Source of the DNA: Roseibacillus ishigakijimensis
GTDB lineage: Bacteria; Verrucomicrobiota; Verrucomicrobiia; Verrucomicrobiales; Akkermansiaceae
Direction: 5' to 3'
Length of the DNA: 60,058 bases
Assembly: GCF_016595415.1 (NCBI RefSeq)
Contig: NZ_JAENIO010000024.1
Span: 1-60,058 of the forward strand
This document shows positions 1 through 7,638 of the stretch, piece by piece. Position 1 is the stretch's first letter, and every line of letters begins with the position of its first letter. The notes beneath the pieces are model-generated. The model did not search any database and had not been told where the DNA came from. It saw only the letters and a program-made list of their open reading frames with translations. A program made the translations under genes and the position numbers.

Positions 1-2
1 AC

Positions 3-815
3 GGTAGTTGGTTTGGTTTGGTTTTTGCGACCTCACGCTCACGCGTGGGCCGACAAACTACCACCTCTATTTTAACGATGACGGGGACACTTCCAACAGT
101 CACCTTCCCCGATGGTAAGCAGAGTAAAAAAGACTTTGATGGACCGCTTGCCCTTATACCCCGAGATTTCCAGGAATGGGTCAGCAACATTCTTCCACAG
201 GTCATTGACCGCAGCCGCATGGAGCGCAGCAAGTCCGTCGATCTCCCATTCGAGATGATCCGGGAAGGCGTCGTCAATGCCCTCGTCCACCGCGACTACG
301 AAATCTCGGGAGCAAAGTGCCAAATCTCTATCGACGCGGATAAGATCGTCATTCTCAGTCCGGGAGCTCCCCTACCTCCCATCACGTTGGAGCAAATGCA
401 GGAATTCAAGGCCCAGATGCTGAGCCGGAATCCCGCCTTACATTACCTCTTCCAGAGAATGGACCTCGCTGAAGAGCGCGGAATCGGGCTTCGAAGCATC
501 AAAGAACAAGCCGAGAAACTCGGCCTTCCTCTTCCCCGCTTTGAATACCGCGAACCCTACCTCCGCCTGACGATTTACCGGTCTCGCCAAGCGGCCAGCC
601 GGGTGATTCCCAAAACATTGCGCGAGACTCTCAGCAGTGACGAAATCAAGGGCTGGGAGTGGATTTCCACCAGAGAATCCTTCACCTCCAAGGAATATGA
701 AGAGGCTGTCGAAATCAGCAATCGCACCGGCCTGCGACATCTAAAGCAGTTTATTGAAATGGGATTACTGCGAAAGACCGGCCGTGGTCCTTCGACTCGC
801 TATGAGGTGACCTAA
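3..815 (+). CDS. ATP-binding protein, AlbA/Schlafen-associated GHKL type, 5'-truncated by window edge
   Basis: The reading frame is open from base 3, so the gene begins before the window; the TTG at 18 and the ATG at 78 are only in-frame possibilities. The visible part resembles the GHKL-type ATPase region of proteins usually annotated as AlbA_2/'RecG-like' ATP-binding proteins: an N-box E-x-x-x-x-NAxxHRDY, a D-K-I-V-I-L-S-P-G strand, and a G-I-G-L loop before an amphipathic helix. The last ~60 residues look like a winged helix. The N-terminal AlbA DNA/RNA-binding domain would lie upstream. It sits 144 bases before hsdR in the same direction. Such ATPases are often carried inside type I restriction operons, so hsdM/hsdS are expected outside the window (inference). 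Its role there is not established. Confidence 0.75.
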   Translation, partial: GSWFGLVFATSRSRVGRQTTTSILTMTGTLPTVTFPDGKQSKKDFDGPLALIPRDFQEWVSNILPQVIDRSRMERSKSVDLPFEMIREGVVNALVHRDYEISGAKCQISIDADKIVILSPGAPLPPITLEQMQEFKAQMLSRNPALHYLFQRMDLAEERGIGLRSIKEQAEKLGLPLPRFEYREPYLRLTIYRSRQAASRVIPKTLRETLSSDEIKGWEWISTRESFTSKEYEEAVEISNRTGLRHLKQFIEMGLLRKTGRGPSTRYEVT

Positions 816-826
816 AGAATGAAGCG

Positions 827-961
827 AATCCCGCCAATACTCCGCCAATTTGGCGGGATTGCCAACTAACCTCGGACAATCAAACTAAATTCCGCCAATT
901 CCCCGCCAATCTGGCGGAAATTCAAGAAAACCGCAGCAGCCTTACCCCGATCCCCGCCAAT
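827..961. repeat. Cluster of five CCGCCAAT repeats with two inverted repeats between the ATPase gene and hsdR
   Basis: CCGCCAAT occurs at 831-838, 842-849, 892-899, 903-910 and 954-961. The last copy runs into the hsdR ATG. Two inverted repeats use the same unit: 827-837 with 850-860 (11 bases exact), and 890-897 with 912-919 (8 bases exact). Each encloses another copy of the unit. Such dense clustering in 135 bases is not expected by chance. It may act as an operator array, an RNA structure controlling hsdR translation, or decayed coding repeats. Confidence 0.7.
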
Positions 962-3900
962 GATCAACGAAGACCAACTCGAACAACTCGCCATCCAATG
1001 GTTTCAGGATACGGGTTGGAGCTACCTGCCCGGCAAGGACATCGCACCCGATAGCGAGGCTCCCGAACGCTCCGATTTTCGTGAAGTGGTCCTGCAGGGG
1101 CGTCTCACTTCGGCCATCGCGAGGCTCAATCCGGGTCTCTCCCCTTCGGCAGTGGCAGAGGTGGTGCAAACGGCCACCAAATTGCCCGAGCCCACGGTGG
1201 CGCAGAACAACCGCGTCTTTCACCGCCTGCTGACCCAGGGCGTGCCCGTCACCTACACCAATACCGACGACGAGCTCGAACACGACCACGCCCGCTTGAT
1301 CGACTTTCAAAATCCAGCCCACAACGACCTCCTCGTCGTCAGCCAGTTCACCATCACGGGCACCAAGCAACCGCGCCGCCCCGACTTGGTGGTCTTCATC
1401 AATGGACTGCCCCTCGCAGTCGTCGAGCTGAAGAATCCTGCCGACGAAAACGCCGACATCTGGAAGGCCTATCATCAGATCGAAACCTATAAAAACGAGA
1501 TCGGGGATCTCTTTCACTTCAACGAGGCCCTCATAATCAGCGATGGCAGCAACGCCCGCTTGGGCTCCCTCACCGCCACCGCCGAACGCTTCATGCCCTG
1601 GCGCACGATTGAGAACGAGGACGACAAGCCGAAGCTGGAGTTCCAGTTGGAGACGCTCATTCGGGGATTCTTCCGCCCGGATTTCCTCCTCGACTATCTG
1701 CGCTACTTTGTCCTCTTCGAGCAAGACAGCGATCGCCTCATCAAGAAAATTGCCGGCTACCATCAGTTCCATGGAGTGCGCGCGGCCGTGCGCACCACCC
1801 TCATTGCGGCAAAGGAGGAAGCCAAGGATGGGCAGGTGAAGGAACCACGCGCCCCCTACGGCCAAGAAGTCGTGCCGGGTTCCAAGAAGGCGGGGGTCTT
1901 TTGGCACACCCAGGGATCGGGCAAGAGCATCTCTATGGCCTGCTATGCGGGCATGCTCCTCCAGCAGCCGGAGATGAACAACCCTACGCTGGTCGTAGTC
2001 ACCGACCGCAACGACCTCGACGGTCAGCTTTTTCAACAGTTCTGCTCGGCCCAGGACCTCCTCAAGCAGACCCCCGAACAAGCCGACAGTCGCGACGAGC
2101 TGCGCGAGAAACTCGCCTCCCGGCAATCGGGCGGCATCATCTTCACCACCGTGCAGAAATTCTCCCTGCCCGAGGGCGAGACCAGCCACCCCGAACTCTG
2201 CGCCCGTCACAACGTGGTCGTCATTTCCGATGAAGCCCACCGCAGCCAGTATGGCCTGACCGCCCGCCTCGACAAAAAGACCGGAACTTACAAATTCGGC
2301 TATGCCAAGCACATGCGCGACGCCCTGCCGAATGCCTCCTTCATCGGCTTCACCGGCACACCCATCGCGCTGGAGGACAAAGACACGCGCGGGACCTTCG
2401 GGGACTACGTGAGCATCTACGACATTCAGGACGCCGTCGATGATGGAGCGACGGTCGAGATTTTTTACGAAAGCCGCTTGGCCAAGCTCGATATCAACCG
2501 GGCCGAAATTGAGGCTCTTAATAAAGAGGTTGAGGAAATCATGGAAGACGAGGAGGACACCGCCTCCCGCGAAAAAGCGAAAGGCAAGTGGACCCAGCTC
2601 GCCAAGCTCGTCGGGGCCGAACCCCGAATCAAGGAAGTCGCCGCCGACCTGGTTCAGCACTTCGAGACCCGCAATGAAGCGATGGAGGGCAAGGCCATGA
2701 TCGTCTGCATGAGCCGCGAAATCTGCGTTTCGCTCTTTAATGAATTGATGGCTCTCCGTCCCGACTGGGCCGGGTCCCGGCGGGAAAAGAATGGCAAGAA
2801 CAGCGGATACGATCCCGAGGACGGGGCCGTCCGCATCGTGATGACCGGCACGGCATCCGACCGGAAGGAGCTGCAGGACCACGTCTTTACCAAGCAAGAG
2901 AAGAAGCGGCTGGAAAAGCGCTTCAAGGACGCGAACGACCCGCTCAAGCTCGTCATCGTGCGCGACATGTGGTTGACGGGATTTGACGCCCCCTGCTGCC
3001 ACACGATGTATGTCGACAAGCCCATGAAAGGCCACAACCTCGCGCAGTCCATTGCGCGCGTGAACCGGGTCTTCAAGGACAAGCCCGGTGGTCTGGTCGT
3101 GGACTACATTGGCATTGCCGGAGACCTCAAACGCGCGGTCAAAACCTACACCGATGCCAAAGGCAAAGGCCAGCCCACCGTTCAGGCCGAAGACGCCCTT
3201 GCCATTCTACTCGAAAAAATCGACATCGTGCGCGGCCTCTATCACGGCTTCGACTACTCCGCCTACGCCACCGATCCGCTCTCCATTCTTTGCGAAGCGG
3301 CCAACCACCTTCTCGGTCTGCCGGACGGCAAGAAGCGCTATGCCGACGTGATGGCCAGCGTCTCGAAAGCCTACTCCCTCTGTAGCACGCTCGATGAGGC
3401 CGCCGCCTTGCGGGAAGAAATTGCCTTCTTCAATGCGGTGAAGGCGATCATCGTGAAAGATGGCACCACCCCGAAGAAAATCGCCAAGGAAAACAAGGAC
3501 TCAGTGCTGAGGCAAATCCTCAACAATGCCGTGCTCTCCGAGGGGGTCGTCGACGTCTTCAACTTGGCCGGGCTCGATAAGCCCAACATCGGCCTTCTCT
3601 CTGACGACTTCCTCGAAGACGTCAAGAACCTGAAAACCCAGAACCTCGCCGTCGAGCTCTTGCAACGTCTTCTGCAGGACAAAATCCGGGCCAATACCCG
3701 CACCAACGTCGTCCAGGAAAAGAAATACAGCGACCGCCTCCTGGAGACCTTGCGCCAATACAACAACCGCGCCATCGAGACCGCTCAAGTTATTGAAGAG
3801 CTCATCCAGATGGCCAAGGACCTGCAAGCGGCCATGCAGCGCGACGAAGAACTCGGCCTCGCACCCGACGAGATCGCCTTTTACGACGCCCTCGCCGAGA

Positions 3901-4139
3901 AGCCGGAAGTCCTGAAGGCGATGGGCGACGAAACGCTGAAGAGCCTCGCCACCGAACTCACCGAGAAATTGCGCGCCAGCACCACGGTAGATTGGCAAGT
4001 GCGTGATTCCGTGCGCGCCAAAATGCGCCTGCTCGTCAAGCGCCTGCTTCGGAAATACAAATATCCCCCGGAAGGCCAAGAGGAAGCCATCGCCCGGGTG
4101 GTGGAGCAGGCGGAAGTTCTGGCTGATAGCTGGACCTAG
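960..4139 (+). CDS. hsdR: Type I restriction enzyme, R (endonuclease/translocase) subunit HsdR
   Basis: This 1059-residue protein is the motor and nuclease subunit of a type I restriction-modification complex, which translocates and cleaves unmethylated DNA. The PD-(D/E)xK nuclease is visible as D142 in R-R-P-D followed by E156-L-K158. The SF2 helicase motor has Walker A with the GSGKS core near residues 318-322, DEAH at 424-427, a G-F-T-G-T-P motif III near 466, and an arginine-rich motif VI (Q-S-I-A-R-V-N-R) near 697. Length is normal for the family and no break is seen. The start codon overlaps the last CCGCCAAT repeat and there is no clear Shine-Dalgarno sequence, which suggests unusual translational control. 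HsdM and HsdS are not in the window and should lie upstream. Confidence 0.95.
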   Translation: MINEDQLEQLAIQWFQDTGWSYLPGKDIAPDSEAPERSDFREVVLQGRLTSAIARLNPGLSPSAVAEVVQTATKLPEPTVAQNNRVFHRLLTQGVPVTYTNTDDELEHDHARLIDFQNPAHNDLLVVSQFTITGTKQPRRPDLVVFINGLPLAVVELKNPADENADIWKAYHQIETYKNEIGDLFHFNEALIISDGSNARLGSLTATAERFMPWRTIENEDDKPKLEFQLETLIRGFFRPDFLLDYLRYFVLFEQDSDRLIKKIAGYHQFHGVRAAVRTTLIAAKEEAKDGQVKEPRAPYGQEVVPGSKKAGVFWHTQGSGKSISMACYAGMLLQQPEMNNPTLVVVTDRNDLDGQLFQQFCSAQDLLKQTPEQADSRDELREKLASRQSGGIIFTTVQKFSLPEGETSHPELCARHNVVVISDEAHRSQYGLTARLDKKTGTYKFGYAKHMRDALPNASFIGFTGTPIALEDKDTRGTFGDYVSIYDIQDAVDDGATVEIFYESRLAKLDINRAEIEALNKEVEEIMEDEEDTASREKAKGKWTQLAKLVGAEPRIKEVAADLVQHFETRNEAMEGKAMIVCMSREICVSLFNELMALRPDWAGSRREKNGKNSGYDPEDGAVRIVMTGTASDRKELQDHVFTKQEKKRLEKRFKDANDPLKLVIVRDMWLTGFDAPCCHTMYVDKPMKGHNLAQSIARVNRVFKDKPGGLVVDYIGIAGDLKRAVKTYTDAKGKGQPTVQAEDALAILLEKIDIVRGLYHGFDYSAYATDPLSILCEAANHLLGLPDGKKRYADVMASVSKAYSLCSTLDEAAALREEIAFFNAVKAIIVKDGTTPKKIAKENKDSVLRQILNNAVLSEGVVDVFNLAGLDKPNIGLLSDDFLEDVKNLKTQNLAVELLQRLLQDKIRANTRTNVVQEKKYSDRLLETLRQYNNRAIETAQVIEELIQMAKDLQAAMQRDEELGLAPDEIAFYDALAEKPEVLKAMGDETLKSLATELTEKLRASTTVDWQVRDSVRAKMRLLVKRLLRKYKYPPEGQEEAIARVVEQAEVLADSWT

Positions 4140-4204
4140 TTAAACAGGTTGTGGAGTTCGCGAAATGGAGGGACGACACTCATGCCCTCTTGGGCCGAAC
4201 GTCC

Positions 4205-4233
4205 AGCGGCAGGAGTGCCGCTGCTCCTTTTTT
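4205..4233 (+). terminator. Hairpin with T-tract between convergent hsdR and SLBB gene; possibly an interspersed repeat
   Basis: A perfect 7-bp stem (4205-4211 with 4216-4222, loop GGAG) is followed five bases later by six Ts (4228-4233). The position suits termination of hsdR. The T-tract is offset from the stem, and the stem-loop has the look of an intergenic repeated element, so the terminator role is moderately supported. Confidence 0.5.
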
Positions 4234-4269
4234 GACGAGATTGCGGAAGCACAGAAGCTGACAAGCACG

Positions 4270-4884
4270 CTATTCCGGCCATAGAAAAAGCAGCTTCTCC
4301 GACACACAGCGGACAGGTTGAGGGCGGAACCATTGCCACGGGCTCTGACAAATGACTGCGAGATCATCCCCCGGATAGATGCGCTCAAGCCCAAACTTTG
4401 TCCCGGTAACAAGAACCAGCGAATGAACCACCCGATCCCGCGTCACTCGCACCTCGAGGGGACCCCAATTTTCCACTTTCAACTCCGCCGCAGCGAGAAT
4501 CTCGGCTAACCTGAAGCCTTTTCCACAGGCCACCATTCCGGGGTTCGCGACGTGCCCGGTCACCTGAACCAGATATCTGTATTCCCCACTATCGCTATTG
4601 TCTTTGAACAACACCACTGGCTCAGCGAAAACATCCTGTTCCTTCAATCTCTCCTCAATCAAATGGGCCAACTGAAGCTGTCTTCGTCCCGCCGCTGTGA
4701 TGTGACCCACTTCTGCGAAGTGTAAATGACCTTGAGGATCGACTTGGTAATCGCCGTTCAAACGCATCTGGTCCTCAATCGGGGTTCCCATCAGAGAAAT
4801 TCGAAGCTTCTGGTTGGCTTGAATCTGCCCCCAGAGAGCATTGAGCGAGAGCAGCCAAAAGAACACGGATTGCCAAAAAGTCAT
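4270..4884 (-). CDS. Small exported polysaccharide-export / SLBB-domain protein (Wza-like fold)
   Basis: The protein has about 204 residues from ATG 4884; a GTG directly upstream (4887) is also possible. A hydrophobic N-terminus of ~20 residues looks like a signal peptide. Residues ~27-90 follow the Poly_export pattern: L-x-I-S-x-x-G-x-P, then L-N-G-x-Y-x-V-D, G-H-L, G-x-I-x-A-A-G and a following helix. Residues ~105-180 contain an SLBB-like pattern (V-x-V-T-G-x-V-x-x-P-G, then A-E-I-L-A-A-A). Family members form periplasmic/outer-membrane rings for polysaccharide export. This one is short and has no tyrosine kinase, glycosyltransferase or flippase gene nearby, so it may be a stand-alone verrucomicrobial variant. 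It converges on hsdR and diverges from the oxidoreductase. Confidence 0.7.
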   Translation of the reverse strand: MTFWQSVFFWLLSLNALWGQIQANQKLRISLMGTPIEDQMRLNGDYQVDPQGHLHFAEVGHITAAGRRQLQLAHLIEERLKEQDVFAEPVVLFKDNSDSGEYRYLVQVTGHVANPGMVACGKGFRLAEILAAAELKVENWGPLEVRVTRDRVVHSLVLVTGTKFGLERIYPGDDLAVICQSPWQWFRPQPVRCVSEKLLFLWPE

Positions 4885-5017
4885 CACTCAAGAAAGCCCT
4901 GCCGGATAGAAATTTTGTTTCAAAAAACAGGGTTACCCAAAAATGGCAAAGATTTGGCCGTGACCTCGCCTCCTTGCTTGTTCCAAACTGGGCCAGACAT
5001 TTATCACACGACCATTT

Positions 5018-6061
5018 ATGAAATTCGGAATCATCGGCGCCGGCATGATCGGCCACTTTCACGCCAAAGCAATCACCGCCATGGAGGGAGGCTCCCTGCA
5101 CTCGGTCTTTGACCTCAATCAGGAACGCGCGGACAAGCTCGCGGACGAATACGGAGCGAAGGGCTTCTCCAACATGGAGGAATTCCTCGCCGATCCCGAA
5201 CTGGAAATCGTGACCGTGGGCACGCCCAGCGGGGCCCACCTCGAGCCCACTCTGGCGGCCCTCAATGCCGGCAAGCACGCCATTGTAGAAAAGCCCTTGG
5301 AAGTCACTCTCGAAAAATGTGACCAGCTCATCGCGGCGGCGGAAGCCAATGGCAAGACCCTCGCAGCCGTCCTCAACCGTCGTTTCCACCCCGGTATGGA
5401 CGCCTTCAAGGCGGCGGTGGAAGCGGGCCGTTTTGGCAAACTGACCAGTGCCTCGGCTTACATCAAGTGGTATCGCGACCAGGCCTACTACGATTCCGCT
5501 GGCTGGCGCGGCACCTGGGCCCTCGACGGCGGCGGCGCGCTCATGAACCAGTCCATCCACACCGTGGACGCGCTGCTTCACCTCGCGGGCCCCATCAAGT
5601 CCGTGCAGGCCAATACTGCTCTGCTGGCCCACGAGAACATCGAAGTCGAGGACCACTGCGTCGCGATTGTGGAGTTCGAGAACGGAGCCCGGGGCGTCAT
5701 CGAGGCCTCCACCTGCACCTGGTCCAAGGACGGCCACCCGGCCCGCGTGCAACTGGCGGGCACCGAAGGCTCGGTTTTCCTCGCCGACGAGGCCTTCGAA
5801 ATCTGGGACTTCATGAAGGAAGAGCCCGGCGACGCCGAAATCCTCGCCAAATACATGAAAGGCCAGGAGGCGGGATTGGGCGCCAATGACCCTTCCGCCA
5901 TCAACTTCTACCAACACCAACGGAACTTCGAGGAAGTGGTGCAAGCCATCGCGGAAGGCCGCGAGCCCAGCACCTCCTCAGCGGAAGCCCGCAAATCGGT
6001 TGAGGTCATTCGCGCCATTTACGAGAGTGCGCAAAACAACGGAGCTAAGATCGAGCTCTAA
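5018..6061 (+). CDS. Gfo/Idh/MocA family NAD(P)-dependent oxidoreductase
   Basis: This is a 347-residue protein of typical family length. The N-terminal Rossmann fold is shown by G-I-I-G-A-G-x-I-G at residues 4-12. The E-K-P triad characteristic of this family follows near residue 91, and the C-terminal alpha/beta domain has the G-G-G-A-L-x-N-Q-x-I-H-x-V-D signature with its catalytic-type histidine. Members oxidise or reduce sugars, inositols and related polyols. The substrate cannot be read from the sequence. No signal peptide, so cytoplasmic. It is a single-gene unit: divergent from the SLBB gene and closed by a strong intrinsic terminator at 6092-6125. Confidence 0.9.
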   Translation: MKFGIIGAGMIGHFHAKAITAMEGGSLHSVFDLNQERADKLADEYGAKGFSNMEEFLADPELEIVTVGTPSGAHLEPTLAALNAGKHAIVEKPLEVTLEKCDQLIAAAEANGKTLAAVLNRRFHPGMDAFKAAVEAGRFGKLTSASAYIKWYRDQAYYDSAGWRGTWALDGGGALMNQSIHTVDALLHLAGPIKSVQANTALLAHENIEVEDHCVAIVEFENGARGVIEASTCTWSKDGHPARVQLAGTEGSVFLADEAFEIWDFMKEEPGDAEILAKYMKGQEAGLGANDPSAINFYQHQRNFEEVVQAIAEGREPSTSSAEARKSVEVIRAIYESAQNNGAKIEL

Positions 6062-6091
6062 TTCCTTTTCCCCCTCACCACACACAATCCG

Positions 6092-6125
6092 GCGACCGGG
6101 GCCCCCTTCCCCGGTCGCTTTTTTT
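6092..6125 (+). terminator. Intrinsic terminator after the Gfo/Idh/MocA gene
   Basis: Perfect 10-bp GC-rich stem (6092-6101 with 6109-6118), 7-base loop, followed directly by seven Ts (6119-6125). It lies 30 bases after the stop codon. Confidence 0.9.
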
Positions 6126-6163
6126 GCTTGGTCCGAGCAGTCTCCCGACAAAAGGTGCCTGCC

Positions 6164-7597
6164 GTGCGCCTGCTCCTAGCCGTCATCCTCCTGGCTCTCG
6201 CCGCCTGCTCCACCGTTCCGGAAGCTCCGCCCTTACCCACTTCGACGGGCTACCTCACCCAACGCACCACCCGGCAACTGGTCGAACACTGGGTGGGCGA
6301 GGCCTATCCGGAGCAAATCAAGGGGCGGCCGATCCGCTTCCGCAACCGGCATCGAGGAATGCCCCAGATCGTCAGCCTGACTCCGGCGGAGGAATTTTCC
6401 AAAGATGATCCCGATTCCGCTCACCTCGGCACGGTCGTGATGGCCCACGGACGACCGGATCGCAGTCCTCTCGCCCTCACTTCCCACGCCTGGCAATTTT
6501 CCAGTCAACCGGCCACCATCGTCGCCCGTAGTGAGAAAGATGGCTCGCTGAGCTTAACCGCGCTCGACTTTCGCGAGGACCGCGAGCGGAGTGGACTCCC
6601 GGTGGCCAGCAACTACCGCCTGCCCTTTCACTATGTCAAAAAAACGGAGCGGAATCCTCTCGCCCATCTTTTCGCCCTCATGGATCCGGTGGGCTGGTCG
6701 GACCGACGCGGTTTCTACTTGGCCACCGAATACGATCCGGAAAAGATTCCCCTCATTTTCATCCATGGGCTGCTCTCCACCCCCACGGACTTCGAGACCC
6801 TGGCCGCCACTCTGGCGAGCAAGCCCGACCTCTGGGAGCGCTATCAATTCTGGTTCTACTTCTACCCCACGGGCGATCCCTGGGTGGTAGCGGCTGCGAA
6901 CTTCCGGGAAGACTTCCGCAAACTGGTCCGCACCCTCGACCCCGAGCAGGACGACCGGCCCCTGCGCCAAGAGACCACCCTCATCGCCCATTCCATGGGC
7001 GGGCTCATCAGCCGCCTCTCTCTCTCTGAGCAACCGGAGATACTCTATCAGCAGTATTTCAACCGCCCCTTGGAAGAGATACGGCTGCTGCCCTATCAGA
7101 AAAAGCGCCTGCGCGAACAGCTTCTCTTCGAGCCTCTGGAAGAGCCTGCGCGAGTCATCTTTCTCGCCGTCCCCCACCAGGGTTCGGGCCTGGCCCGGGG
7201 CCCCCTCCTCTGGCTGACCGAAAAGCTGGTGCGAGCGCCCGCCCGCATCTTGGGCACCACCCTCGGCGCGGCCCAGAGTCTGGCCTTTGCCGAGCCCGGT
7301 CTCCTCACCCAGCAGGGCTCTCGCTTGCTGGCTGGCAACGCGGTCTCCGTCTCCGGGCTCGGCCCGAAGAGCCCGGCCCTGCAAGCACTCAGGGAGATGC
7401 CCATTCGTGACGGGGTCGAACTCCACAACATCGTGGCCACCCTCACCGGCAACGAGCGCGGCCTGGGCGACTGGGTCGTGCCCTACACCTCGGCCGCCTT
7501 CGAACAAGCAGACAGCCAAACCATTGTGCGCAGTGGCCACTGGTTGATCCGAGACAAGCAAACTGCCGAGGTTGTGGCTCGTATTTTGCGCAACTGA
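6164..7597 (+). CDS. Alpha/beta-hydrolase lipoprotein
   Basis: I prefer GTG 6164 as the start: it is preceded by an AAAGGTG Shine-Dalgarno-like sequence and gives an immediate lipoprotein signal (hydrophobic run ending L-A-A-C). The in-frame TTG at 6128 would only add unconserved residues. The 477-residue protein has an I-F-I-H-G-L oxyanion-type motif and a nucleophile elbow A-H-S-M-G-G with S277. A further motif V-P-H-Q-G-S-G follows as in lipase/esterase-like hydrolases that act on large or membrane substrates. Substrate unknown. It lies between two terminator-like hairpins and is probably its own unit. Confidence 0.8.
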   Translation: MRLLLAVILLALAACSTVPEAPPLPTSTGYLTQRTTRQLVEHWVGEAYPEQIKGRPIRFRNRHRGMPQIVSLTPAEEFSKDDPDSAHLGTVVMAHGRPDRSPLALTSHAWQFSSQPATIVARSEKDGSLSLTALDFREDRERSGLPVASNYRLPFHYVKKTERNPLAHLFALMDPVGWSDRRGFYLATEYDPEKIPLIFIHGLLSTPTDFETLAATLASKPDLWERYQFWFYFYPTGDPWVVAAANFREDFRKLVRTLDPEQDDRPLRQETTLIAHSMGGLISRLSLSEQPEILYQQYFNRPLEEIRLLPYQKKRLREQLLFEPLEEPARVIFLAVPHQGSGLARGPLLWLTEKLVRAPARILGTTLGAAQSLAFAEPGLLTQQGSRLLAGNAVSVSGLGPKSPALQALREMPIRDGVELHNIVATLTGNERGLGDWVVPYTSAAFEQADSQTIVRSGHWLIRDKQTAEVVARILRN

Positions 7598-7599
7598 AT

Positions 7600-7627
7600 G
7601 CCCGCAAGAAAGGTTCCGCCCTGCGGG
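7600..7627 (+). other. Short inverted repeat between the lipoprotein gene and the PSD1 gene
   Basis: CCCGCA (7600-7605) pairs with TGCGGG (7622-7627). There is no T-tract, so termination is doubtful. It could be a weak stem in the PSD1 leader. Confidence 0.3.
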
Positions 7628-7638
7628 TATTCCTCGCA

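Noticed and set aside
942-3035. Long antisense open frame (697 codons) opposite hsdR
   Set aside because: It mirrors the hsdR coding frame in GC-rich DNA, shows no domain, and hsdR motifs are intact on the other strand.
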